Below the pieces are notes generated by a model. That model had not been told where the DNA came from. It searched no databases and saw only the letters and a list, made by a program, of their open reading frames with translations. A program made the translations under genes and the position numbers. 37,876 nucleotides of DNA, from positions 796-38,671 of the forward strand of contig NZ_KB714628.1 in assembly GCF_000349565.1 (NCBI RefSeq), given 5' to 3'. The stretch comes from Curtobacterium flaccumfaciens UCD-AKU (lineage in GTDB: Bacteria; Actinomycetota; Actinomycetes; Actinomycetales; Microbacteriaceae). Shown here piece after piece: positions 24,216-31,022 of the stretch. The first letter of the stretch is position 1, and the number at the start of each line of letters is the position of its first letter.

Positions 24216-24833
24216 TCAGCGGGCCGGACGAGACCGCACGTGGGCTCGTTCGCCCTGCGGCCCGTACAGGCACAGCACCTCGGTGACGGAGTCGGTCACG
24301 TTGCCCATCCAGTGCGGGGTGTGGGTGTCGAACTCGGCGACCTCGCCGGGCCCGAGGTCGAGGTCGAGGTCCCCCAGCACGAGCCGGAGCCGTCCGGACA
24401 GCACGTAGAGCCACTCGTAGCCCTCGTGGGTCTTGAGCGACGGTTCGCCACCGGGGGTGTTCGGCGGGAACAGCTGCTTGAACGAGCGCACCCCGCTGGT
24501 GCGCTTCGTCAGCGGCACGACGACGCGGCCGCCGTGCACCTCGGGCTTCATGTGCACGCGCGGGTCGCCCGTCTGCGGTGCGCCGACCAGGTCGTCGAGG
24601 GGCACTAGGTAGGCCCGGGCGAGGGGTAGCAAAAGTTCCAGCGTGGGCTTCCGCTGGCCGGACTCGAGCCGCGACAGGGTGCTCACCGACACCCCGGTCT
24701 GTTCGGACAGCGCGGCGAGCGTCACGTCGCGATGGACGCGCAGCGCGCGGAGTCGGGGGCCGACACCGTCGACGACCTCGGCTGTCGAGCGCGGGGCGGT
24801 CGCGTCCCGGTTGCCGTGTCCCATGGCGCCCAT
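24216..24833 (-). CDS. XRE-cupin transcriptional regulator
   Basis: A 205-aa regulator with an N-terminal XRE helix-turn-helix (about 27-80; VTLAALSEQTGVSVSTLSRL) and a C-terminal cupin (about 95-195; EWLYVLSGRLRLVL and FDTHTPHWMGN). Such XRE-cupin proteins sense small metabolites, often amino acids or polyamines. It is divergent from the TrxR-like flavoenzyme, with a TTGCC/GGCAA palindrome between them, so it probably controls that gene and itself. The start could also be ATG 24824, which has CAACAT 7 nt upstream overlapping the palindrome; ATG 24833 is the longest option. Confidence 0.9.
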   Translation of the reverse strand: MGAMGHGNRDATAPRSTAEVVDGVGPRLRALRVHRDVTLAALSEQTGVSVSTLSRLESGQRKPTLELLLPLARAYLVPLDDLVGAPQTGDPRVHMKPEVHGGRVVVPLTKRTSGVRSFKQLFPPNTPGGEPSLKTHEGYEWLYVLSGRLRLVLGDLDLDLGPGEVAEFDTHTPHWMGNVTDSVTEVLCLYGPQGERAHVRSRPAR

Positions 24834-24834
24834 G

Positions 24835-24849
24835 TTGCCATACCGGCAA
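24835..24849. promoter_or_regulatory. Palindrome between XRE-cupin and flavoenzyme genes
   Basis: TTGCC-ATACC-GGCAA, arms of 5 bp, sits 7 bp upstream of the -35 of the flavoenzyme promoter and abuts the start of the XRE-cupin gene. It is the best operator candidate for the XRE-cupin regulator. Confidence 0.5.
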
Positions 24850-24855
24850 ACTTCG

Positions 24856-24885
24856 TTGCTGTCGCAGCCGCTCCCGCCGCATGAT
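24856..24885 (+). promoter_or_regulatory. Promoter of the TrxR-like flavoenzyme gene
   Basis: -35 TTGCTG (24856-24861), 18-nt spacer, -10 CATGAT (24880-24885), 6 nt to the ATG at 24892. Leaderless transcript predicted. Confidence 0.55.
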
Positions 24886-24891
24886 CAGCGC

Positions 24892-25887
24892 ATGCCCGAA
24901 CACTTCGACGTCATCGTCATCGGCGGCTCGGCCGCCGGCTTGTCCGCCGCCCTCATCCTCGGCCGCTCGCGGCGCTCGGTGCTCGTCGTCGACTCCGGCG
25001 AGCCCCGCAACGCCCCGGCGGCCGGCGCGCACAACTACCTCGGCCACGAGGGCGTCGCACCCACCGAGCTGCTCCGCATCGGTCGCGACGAGGTCGCCGC
25101 CTACGGCGTCCGGGTCACGGCCGGGAGGATCGTGGCCACGTCCGCCACGACCGGTGACGGTCACGACACGGTCGGCTTCTCGGTCACGCTGGACTCCGGC
25201 GCGGTCGTCACCGCACGCAGGCTGGTCGTCGCCTCCGGCGCCGTGGACGTCCTGCCGGAGGTCCCGGGCCTGGCCGAGCAGTGGGGGCGCGGGGTCGTGC
25301 ACTGCCCGTTCTGCCACGGGTGGGAGATCCGCGACCAGCGGATCGGGGTCCTGGTCACGACGCCGAACGGCGCACACCACGCGCGCATGTTCCGGGCGCT
25401 GAGCGAGCGGGTGACCGTGTTCCTGACCGATCCGGCACTGATGGACGACACCGCCCTGGCCGGTTTGGCCGCCCGCGGCATCTCGGTCGTCGAGGGCCCC
25501 GTCGCCGCCGTCGTGTCCGAGGGTGACCGGCTGACCGGCATCCGGCTCGGCGACGGTTCGTCGGTCGAACTCGATGCCCTGGCCACGGCGAGCCGGCCCG
25601 AGGCACGGGTGGGCTTCCTGTCCGGGCTGGGCCTCACCGCCACCGACCAGTTCATGGGTGACTTCCGGTTCGGGACGGCCCTGACCGTGGACGCCACCGG
25701 GCAGACGGCGGTTCGGGGTGTCTACGCGGCCGGCAACGTGACGGCCCCGATGGCGACGGTCATCGCGTCGGCGGCTGCCGGCACCCAGACAGGCGCGGCG
25801 GTGCACGGCGACCTGGTGCAGGCCGACCTGGCGGAGGCGCTGGCCGGGGTCGGTGCGGGCGTCGGTGCGGCCGATGTTTCGCGCTGA
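24892..25887 (+). CDS. NAD(P)/FAD-dependent oxidoreductase, thioredoxin-reductase-like
   Basis: A 331-aa flavoprotein of the low-molecular-weight thioredoxin reductase fold. The FAD dinucleotide motif is IVIGGSAAGLSAALILGRSR (9-28), the redox disulfide is CPFCHGWE (Cys138-Cys141), and the C-terminal FAD motif is GVYAAGNVTAPM. CPFC rather than the CAVC/CATC of true thioredoxin reductases, plus the missing classical second GxGxxG NADPH motif (here IGVLVTTPNGAHHARM), suggests a TrxR-like enzyme with another partner. In such proteins the NADPH site may be degenerate. It is controlled by the divergent XRE-cupin regulator if the palindrome is its site. No thioredoxin gene lies near. Confidence 0.88.
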   Translation: MPEHFDVIVIGGSAAGLSAALILGRSRRSVLVVDSGEPRNAPAAGAHNYLGHEGVAPTELLRIGRDEVAAYGVRVTAGRIVATSATTGDGHDTVGFSVTLDSGAVVTARRLVVASGAVDVLPEVPGLAEQWGRGVVHCPFCHGWEIRDQRIGVLVTTPNGAHHARMFRALSERVTVFLTDPALMDDTALAGLAARGISVVEGPVAAVVSEGDRLTGIRLGDGSSVELDALATASRPEARVGFLSGLGLTATDQFMGDFRFGTALTVDATGQTAVRGVYAAGNVTAPMATVIASAAAGTQTGAAVHGDLVQADLAEALAGVGAGVGAADVSR

Positions 25888-25936
25888 GCGACAGTCCGTG
25901 GGGCCTGGCGGGCGTGCAGTGTCGGTGAGCGCGAAA
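25877..25936. terminator. Imperfect 60-bp hairpin after the flavoenzyme gene
   Basis: The ends TTTCGCGCT (25877-25885) and AGCGCGAAA (25928-25936) are perfectly complementary, and a second segment GCGACA/TGTCGG-type pairs inside with a few mismatches. It overlaps the gene's stop and lies in a convergent gap with the pentapeptide gene. Likely a bidirectional terminator or dispersed palindromic element. Confidence 0.55.
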
Positions 25937-25947
25937 CCCGGGCTCGG

Positions 25948-26613
25948 TCAGTCGACGCGGTAGCCGGCCTGTGCAGCCAGCAGCGGCGCGAGCGTGTAGA
26001 GCTGGTCGGCGCCGATCGTGGCCCCGCGGAACCCCTCGAGCCGTTCGACCCGGTCCAGGTCGGCTCCGCGCAGGTCGACGTGGTCGATGCGGGTGTTCGA
26101 CCCCTCGGCAGCACGGATGCTGCTGCCGTCGAACGACACCCGCAGCAGCTTCGCGTCGGCGATGTCGAGCTCGTCGATGACGCAGTCGCGGAACACCACG
26201 TCGGTGATCGTCGAGCCACGCAGGTTCACGAACCCGAACTTCATGCCGACGAACTCGACGCCGTTCAGCCCGGAGTCGTACAACTCCGCCGAGCCGACCC
26301 GCCCGCCGGAAACCCGGACCTCGCGCCACGTACTGCTCGATGCCCGCAGGATCGGGGCGTCCAGCGAGTCGATGATCGAGTCACGGACGCGGAGCCCACG
26401 GAAGTCGGCATCGTCCCCCCGGAGCGTGTCGATCACGCACTCCTCGATCTCCAGGTCGGGCAGCCGCTCGCCGGTCAGGTCGAGGACGTCGATGCGCTTG
26501 CCCTCGATGCGGTCGCCCGTCAGGACGTCACCGGGAGCTGGCGCCCAGTCCTCCAGGTTCATCGGTTCGGTCAGGGTGATGCGCGGGGCGTCGGTGCCGG
26601 AGGAACGTGCCAT
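25948..26613 (-). CDS. Pentapeptide repeat protein
   Basis: A 221-aa protein with degenerate A(D/N)LXX-type five-residue repeats forming a right-handed quadrilateral beta-helix, spanning about residues 35-195 (for example DDADFRGLRVRDS, VNLRGSTITDVVF, HVDLRGADLDRVE). It ends with GATIGADQLYTLAPLLAAQAG, a C-terminal segment common in actinobacterial members. Some pentapeptide proteins mimic DNA and protect gyrase; whether this one does cannot be said. ATG 26613 is chosen because CAGACT lies 6 nt before it; upstream residues look non-coding. Cytoplasmic, stand-alone gene. Confidence 0.9.
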   Translation of the reverse strand: MARSSGTDAPRITLTEPMNLEDWAPAPGDVLTGDRIEGKRIDVLDLTGERLPDLEIEECVIDTLRGDDADFRGLRVRDSIIDSLDAPILRASSSTWREVRVSGGRVGSAELYDSGLNGVEFVGMKFGFVNLRGSTITDVVFRDCVIDELDIADAKLLRVSFDGSSIRAAEGSNTRIDHVDLRGADLDRVERLEGFRGATIGADQLYTLAPLLAAQAGYRVD

Positions 26614-26660
26614 GCACCCAGTCTGTCGGTGACCGCCGACCCCGCGGGCCCCGACCGGGA

Positions 26661-27071
26661 TCAGGACCGGGGTCGGGTGAGGACGCTGTCCAGCCGGTAG
26701 TCCTTCGCGGGGCCGCGCGCTTCCCACCGCACGCTCCAGCGGTCCTGGTCGCCGTCGAAGGCCCCGGTGTAGTCGTCCGGAGCGCAGGCGTGGGCGACGC
26801 TCCTGCCCCAGACCCAGTCGTGGAAGACCCGACCGTCGGAGAAGTGCACGGTCCAGCCGCCGTCCGGGCCGCGCCGCAGGACGAGGGTGCGCGAGACCGG
26901 GGTCGTCCGGCCGTCGAACGTCATCACGCCGGACTCGTCCCAGCGCACCTCGTCGTCACCGACCAGGGTCAGGGTGGTGGTCCCGGTGACGGTCCCCGCG
27001 GCACCGGCGCGGTGGTCGTGCACGGTGCGGTGGAGTTCCCACACCCCGAGCAGGTCCGTCGGCAGCAGCAC
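26661..27071 (-). CDS. DUF6314 family protein
   Basis: A 136-aa protein starting LLPTDLLGVWELHRTVHD, which resembles the small uncharacterised DUF6314 family (lipocalin-like beta-barrel with conserved Trp and Arg). Other landmarks are WDESGVMTFDGRTTPVSRTL and HDWVWGRSVAHACAPDDYTG. Function unknown. The GTG at 27071 lies 6 nt after TAGCCT, whose TAG is the stop of the upstream SHOCT gene, so it can be transcribed alone or with the two SHOCT genes ahead of it. The family name is recalled from sequence pattern, so treat it as probable. Confidence 0.8.
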   Translation of the reverse strand: MLLPTDLLGVWELHRTVHDHRAGAAGTVTGTTTLTLVGDDEVRWDESGVMTFDGRTTPVSRTLVLRRGPDGGWTVHFSDGRVFHDWVWGRSVAHACAPDDYTGAFDGDQDRWSVRWEARGPAKDYRLDSVLTRPRS

Positions 27072-27077
27072 CCGCCC

Positions 27078-27083
27078 AGGCTA
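27078..27083 (-). promoter_or_regulatory. -10 of the DUF6314 gene, built on a stop codon
   Basis: TAGCCT (minus strand) ends 6 nt before the GTG at 27071; its TAG is the SHOCT2 stop. An almost identical TAGCCTGGGCGG sequence precedes the TauE gene at 31822. Confidence 0.5.
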
Positions 27084-27335
27084 ACCGCGCAGGGCCTCCG
27101 CCCGCGCGGCTCGGCGCTCGTCCTCGCTGATGACCCCGCGGGCGTGCAGCTCGTCGAGTTCGAGGAGCCGCTGTTCCGGCGAGGTCCGGCGCGCACCGTG
27201 CGGGCGCCGACTGCGGACGACCGCGATGCACACGGCGGCGATGACCGCCACGACGACGAGCACCATCAGCAGGGTCCAGACGAGGTCGTAGACCGGCGGG
27301 ATGAGGGGGTTGCGGAGTTCTTCCGAGGCGATCAT
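27081..27335 (-). CDS. Small membrane protein with SHOCT domain
   Basis: An 84-aa protein with one N-terminal membrane helix (about 17-41) and a C-terminal SHOCT domain (about 52-82; ERLLELDELHARGVISEDE). SHOCT is a short helical module for oligomerisation or membrane tethering. It overlaps the upstream gene by 4 nt (ATGA). Its SHOCT half closely matches that of the upstream gene at protein and DNA level, so the pair is a tandem duplication. Function unknown. Confidence 0.88.
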   Translation of the reverse strand: MIASEELRNPLIPPVYDLVWTLLMVLVVVAVIAAVCIAVVRSRRPHGARRTSPEQRLLELDELHARGVISEDERRAARAEALRG

Positions 27336-27688
27336 CGTCCGCGCAGGGCTTCCGCTCGGGCGCTGCGGTGTTCCTCGTCGGAGATCACGCCGCGGGCGTG
27401 CAGGTCGTCGAGTTCGGCGAGGCGCTGTTCGAGCGGCTTGTCCGGTGCGAACGTGCGGCTCTGCATCGCCTGGTACGCGATGTCCTCCTGCATGGTGAGC
27501 GGGTTCTGACCGCGGTCGGCCATCCGCTTGCCCCGGTAGAGCGCCAGGACGGCGATCGTCAGGGTCGTGAGGATCGCCAGGGCGACGACGACCCCGAAGG
27601 CGATGCCGAACCAGCCGTCGAACAGATCGGGCATCCCCGAGCCACCCGGCCCGTCGATCTCACCGAACGCTGAACCACTGAGCACCAT
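27332..27688 (-). CDS. Membrane protein with SHOCT domain
   Basis: A 118-aa paralogue of the following gene. A short extracytoplasmic N-terminus (about 1-28), one membrane helix (about 31-55, FGIAFGVVVALAILTTLTIA), a linker, and a C-terminal SHOCT domain (about 85-116; EQRLAELDDLHARGVISDEE). ATG 27688 is supported by a GGGGGA ribosome binding site, and a TACGCT -10-like hexamer lies at 27719-27724. It heads a three-gene unit with the second SHOCT gene and DUF6314. The frame upstream is open but non-coding. Confidence 0.88.
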   Translation of the reverse strand: MVLSGSAFGEIDGPGGSGMPDLFDGWFGIAFGVVVALAILTTLTIAVLALYRGKRMADRGQNPLTMQEDIAYQAMQSRTFAPDKPLEQRLAELDDLHARGVISDEEHRSARAEALRGR

Positions 27689-27749
27689 CGCGCTCCCCCT
27701 TCTCACAACGACGAGCGAAGCGTAGCGCGAGACGGGGAACACGAGCGGC

Positions 27750-27797
27750 CGTTCCTTCCCAGAACGCCCGCGATGGAAGGTGGAAACGGGCGTCCCT
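27750..27797. repeat. Dispersed intergenic repeat, copy A (hairpin form)
   Basis: Begins CGTTCCTTCCCAG and matches copy B (35526-35578) in 30 of 36 bases. In this copy the right part, CGGGCGTCCCTGG, is inverted relative to copy B and can pair with the left CCAGAACGCCCG, giving a hairpin. It lies downstream of the epimerase gene and upstream of the first SHOCT gene. Confidence 0.65.
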
Positions 27798-27811
27798 GGT
27801 CGGAACTCCCG

Positions 27812-27844
27812 ACCCGGTACGCCCGGAAGCACCCGGTACGCCCG
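27812..27844. repeat. Direct repeat of 14 bp
   Basis: ACCCGGTACGCCCG occurs at 27812-27825 and 27831-27844, a period of 19 bp, in the non-coding gap after the epimerase gene. The remaining gap (27689-27908) holds no gene that I can support. Confidence 0.6.
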
Positions 27845-27908
27845 ATCCGACCCGGCAGCGCGAGCCGCACCCAGGGCGACCACCCCACCCCAGCCAGCCC
27901 GACCCCGC

Positions 27909-28973
27909 TCAGCCGCGCAGCGGCCCCGACCCCGGCACGTTCGCACCGTCCGCGAAGCCAGCCACGAGTGCACGCAACGCTTCTTCGGAGGTGTGTCGGG
28001 CCTCCCATCCGAGCACCGACCGGGCACGGTCGGTGCGCATGATCGGCACACCGGCCGCGATGTCGATCCACCCGGCGTCCGTCGGCTGCAACCGCAGCCG
28101 CCACGTCAGCGTCACGATCCCGCGCAGCAGCCCCAACGGGATCCGCACGGCGCCGAGCATGCCGAAGGCCCGAGCCAGTCTCGGCGGGTTGAGCACGGGC
28201 GTCGCGGCGATGTTGAACGCCCCCGCTGCCCGTCGGTCGACCGCGCGCCAGTAGGCGTCGGCGACGTCGTCGGCGTGCACGGCCTGGAACACGAACGGGT
28301 AGGGCAGCGGCAGCACGAGCCAGCGGATCCACCGCACGATCGACATCGGCACGAGGTGTCCGAGGAACAGCCCGCGGATCTCGGCGGCGGCGTCCCGCTG
28401 GAAGATCAGCCCCGGGCGCAGCCGGGTGACGGTCACGGCGGGGTGGTCGGCCTCGAACGCGTCCATCGCAGCCTCGTTGGCGGCCTTGTGGATCGAGTAC
28501 GTCGCCGTCGGGATGCCGTCCGTCGGCCAGCTCTCGTCCACGGGAGTCCGCTTGCCGTCGACGTCCACCCCGCGGTAGGCACCCACCGAGGACGCCACCA
28601 CCACCTGGGGCACCTCGGCACGTGCGACGGCAGCCAGGACGTTCGCCGTGCCCGTCACGTTCGTGCGGTACTGCACCGGGATGTCGTGCGTCGGTTGCAG
28701 CGCCCACGCCAGGTGGATGACGGCGTCGGCACCCTGGAACACGGCGGCGAGCTGGTCCACGGCGTCCGCGGCACCGACGTCGACGGCGTGCCAGACGGCG
28801 GCGTCGTACGGCTCCGCACGCAGGTCCGGCAGCCGCCGGGCGACGCCGACGATCTGGACGCCGGTGGCGTCACGGCCACCGGCGTCTCCGTCGCCGTCGG
28901 CGCGCACCGCCGCGAGCCGACGGAGCACCGCCGTCCCGACGTTGCCGGTCGCGCCGACGACGACGATCCGCAT
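27909..28973 (-). CDS. NAD-dependent epimerase/dehydratase family protein
   Basis: A 354-aa extended SDR protein. The NAD motif is VVVGATGNVGTAV (GxxGxxG near the N-terminus), followed by VIHLAWA, a VVASSVGAYRGVD Ser-containing segment and a catalytic Tyr-Lys pair in TYSIHKAANE (YxxxK as Y-S-I-H-K). The family acts on nucleotide sugars or other small substrates; here the enzyme is atypical and the substrate unknown. Its ATG overlaps the alcohol dehydrogenase stop by 1 nt (TGATG), so both are one operon. A central hydrophobic stretch (about 210-230) includes LVLPLPYPFVFQAVH, which may be membrane-associating. Confidence 0.88.
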   Translation of the reverse strand: MRIVVVGATGNVGTAVLRRLAAVRADGDGDAGGRDATGVQIVGVARRLPDLRAEPYDAAVWHAVDVGAADAVDQLAAVFQGADAVIHLAWALQPTHDIPVQYRTNVTGTANVLAAVARAEVPQVVVASSVGAYRGVDVDGKRTPVDESWPTDGIPTATYSIHKAANEAAMDAFEADHPAVTVTRLRPGLIFQRDAAAEIRGLFLGHLVPMSIVRWIRWLVLPLPYPFVFQAVHADDVADAYWRAVDRRAAGAFNIAATPVLNPPRLARAFGMLGAVRIPLGLLRGIVTLTWRLRLQPTDAGWIDIAAGVPIMRTDRARSVLGWEARHTSEEALRALVAGFADGANVPGSGPLRG

Positions 28974-30166
28974 CAGGCTGCGGCCATCGCGGGGTCGAGG
29001 ACGACCTTGACGCAGTCGTCCTGCTTCTTCTGGAAGACCTCGTACATGTGCGGCGCGTCCTCGAGCGAGACACGGTGCGACGTCAGGTCGAGCGTGCCGA
29101 GCGGGTCCGACGGGTCCGAGACGAGCGGCATGATGTCGTCGATCCAGCGCTTCACGTTGCACTGGCCCTCGCGGATGGTGATCTGCTTGTCGAAGAGCGT
29201 CATCATCGGCATCGGGTCGGCCATGCCGCCGTAGACACCGCTCAGCGAGACGGTGCCGCCACGACGGACCAGGTCGATCGCCGCGTGCACGGCCGCCAGG
29301 CGGTCGACACCGGCGGTCTCGATCGCCTTCTGCGCGAGCTTGTCCGGCAGCAGGCCGGCGGCGCGCTGCGCGAAGCCCGCCATCGGGTTGCCGTGGGCCT
29401 CCATACCGACCGCGTCGACGACACCGTCGGGGCCGCGGCCGTCGGTCAGGTCGACGAGCTCGGGGACCATGTCCTTCGTCAGGTCGAACACCTCGGCGCC
29501 GTGCTTCGCCCCCAGGTCACGGCGGACCTGCTCGGGGTCGACGGCGAGCACGCGGTAACCGAGGTGCTTGCCGATGCGGGCGGCGAACTGGCCGACCGGG
29601 CCGAGGCCGAGCACGGCGAGCGTGCCGCCCTCGGGCACCTGGGCGTACTGAACGGCCTGCCACGCGGTGGGCAGGATGTCACTCAGGAACAGCCAGCGGT
29701 CGTCGGGGGTGCCGTCGTCCGGCACGACGATGGGGCCGTAGTCGGCGTGCGGCACGCGCAGGTACTCGGCCTGGCCACCGGGGACCTGGCCGTACATCTT
29801 CGTGTAGCCGAACAGCGAGGCCCCGGTGCCGTACTCGGTCACCTGGGTGGTCTCGCACTGGGACTGCAGGCCGTGCTGGCACATCCAGCAGTGGCCGCAG
29901 GAGATGTTGAAGGGGATGACGACGCGGTCGCCGACCTTCAGGTTGGTGACGCCGGACCCGACTTCCTCCACGACGCCCATCGGCTCGTGGCCGAGGACGT
30001 CGCCGCGGTCGATGTACGGGCCGAGCACGCGGTACAGGTGCAGGTCGGAGCCGCAGATCGCCGAGGAGGTGATCCGCACGATCGCGTCGGTCGGCTCCTG
30101 GATGGTCGGGTCGGGGACGGTCTCGACGGACACCTTCTCGGTGCCCTGGTAGGTCAGTGCGCGCAC
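28973..30166 (-). CDS. Zinc-dependent alcohol dehydrogenase (formaldehyde-dehydrogenase-like)
   Basis: A 397-aa medium-chain dehydrogenase. Catalytic zinc ligands are visible at Cys38 (AICGSDLH) and His60-Glu61 (GHEP), structural zinc ligands at Cys90, Cys93, Cys96 and Cys104 (CGHCWMCQHGLQSQC), and the NAD motif is LGLGPVGQFAARIG. The length and the GxCxxH-type loop resemble glutathione-independent formaldehyde dehydrogenase/dismutase-like MDRs. GTG 30166 has AGAGGA 8 nt upstream. First gene of the operon with the epimerase. Likely role: oxidation of aldehydes or alcohols; substrate not decided. Confidence 0.92.
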   Translation of the reverse strand: MRALTYQGTEKVSVETVPDPTIQEPTDAIVRITSSAICGSDLHLYRVLGPYIDRGDVLGHEPMGVVEEVGSGVTNLKVGDRVVIPFNISCGHCWMCQHGLQSQCETTQVTEYGTGASLFGYTKMYGQVPGGQAEYLRVPHADYGPIVVPDDGTPDDRWLFLSDILPTAWQAVQYAQVPEGGTLAVLGLGPVGQFAARIGKHLGYRVLAVDPEQVRRDLGAKHGAEVFDLTKDMVPELVDLTDGRGPDGVVDAVGMEAHGNPMAGFAQRAAGLLPDKLAQKAIETAGVDRLAAVHAAIDLVRRGGTVSLSGVYGGMADPMPMMTLFDKQITIREGQCNVKRWIDDIMPLVSDPSDPLGTLDLTSHRVSLEDAPHMYEVFQKKQDDCVKVVLDPAMAAA

Positions 30167-30289
30167 GTTGCGTTCCTCTCGTGGTCGCTTCGAGCCGGCC
30201 TGGAGGCACGACTCGCGTTCCCCTCCTCGGTACGCGTCCGACCCGTGGACGCTCCCAGCCCCGGGTCCCCCTCGCGCGGGTCGGCGCGC

Positions 30290-30386
30290 GGACGGCGGCG
30301 CGTCGCGTGGAGGACGCCGGCGTCTCGCTCGGCGGACGTCGGCGCGTCGCTCGCCGGACGTCGGCGCACCGCTCGGCGGACGCCGG
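30290..30386. repeat. 22-bp tandem repeats upstream of the alcohol dehydrogenase gene
   Basis: Four full 22-bp units start at 30290, 30312, 30334 and 30356, with a partial fifth at 30378. The unit is close to GGACGYCGGCGYRTCGCTCGSC, with the first unit the most diverged. The period equals about two DNA turns. The array ends at the AlkD-like gene stop and lies about 120 bp upstream of the dehydrogenase start; it may be a minisatellite or an array of protein sites. The rest of this gap (30167-30289) holds no gene. Confidence 0.75.
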
Positions 30387-31022
30387 TCAGCCCCGCAGCC
30401 GGTCCCGCTCCGTCGGTGGCAGGTGCTCGGTCGCCGTCCGGCGGGCCGCCGGGCTGAGGAACCGGCCGCTCTGCTTCAGGAACGCCACCAGCGCCGCCTC
30501 GGACGCCCGTTTCCCCGTCTCGCGCAGCACCAACCCGAGCGCCGTCTGCACCGTCTCGCTGCGCTCCCGCACCAGGCGTCCGGCGATCCCGAGCGGCACC
30601 TCGGCGTCGCCCTGCTTCACGAACGCCAGGGTCGCCACGACCGCGATCCGCCGGACCATCGCCACGTCGGACTTCGCCAGCGCGAACAGCGGGCCGGTCG
30701 AGGCGCCCAGCAACGGTGCGCCGACGAGTTCCTCGGCCGCCAGGTCGACGAGCACCGGGTCCTCGAACCGTTCGGCCTTCGCCGCCGACAGGTACTCGTC
30801 CGTCAACTCCGTGTCGGGGTACGCCCGCATCGCCTGCACGAGCAGCAGGACCGCGACGAGCTTCGCGCCGTCGTCCTCGCTCCAGAGCAGCGCCGAGCGT
30901 TCCCCTTCGTCGAGGTCGTGGAACTGCCGGGCGACCCTGCGGGCCGCGGCGACGTCGCCGGTGGTCCGGGCGAACGCCACCAGCACTGCCTCCGCGTCAC
31001 GCCCTGCCTGGAGGCCCGTCAC
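30387..31022 (-). CDS. DNA alkylation repair (AlkD-like) HEAT protein
   Basis: A 211-aa all-helical protein matching AlkD-type DNA glycosylases, which remove alkylated purines such as 3-methyl- and 7-methylguanine without base flipping. The C-terminal conserved region MVRRIAVVATLAFVKQGD and VQTALGLVLRETGKR is clearly AlkD-like. In AlkD the catalytic site includes Trp109, Asp113 and Trp187: here the matching segment EDPVLVDLAA keeps the Asp but has Pro for Trp, and GLVLRE has Leu for the second Trp. It may therefore be a non-catalytic or altered-specificity relative. GTG 31022 overlaps the TauE gene stop by 4 nt. Confidence 0.82.
   Translation of the reverse strand: MTGLQAGRDAEAVLVAFARTTGDVAAARRVARQFHDLDEGERSALLWSEDDGAKLVAVLLLVQAMRAYPDTELTDEYLSAAKAERFEDPVLVDLAAEELVGAPLLGASTGPLFALAKSDVAMVRRIAVVATLAFVKQGDAEVPLGIAGRLVRERSETVQTALGLVLRETGKRASEAALVAFLKQSGRFLSPAARRTATEHLPPTERDRLRG

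Noticed and set aside
30290..30386. CRISPR array
   Set aside because: The 22-bp units are contiguous, without unique spacers, and no cas genes are present.
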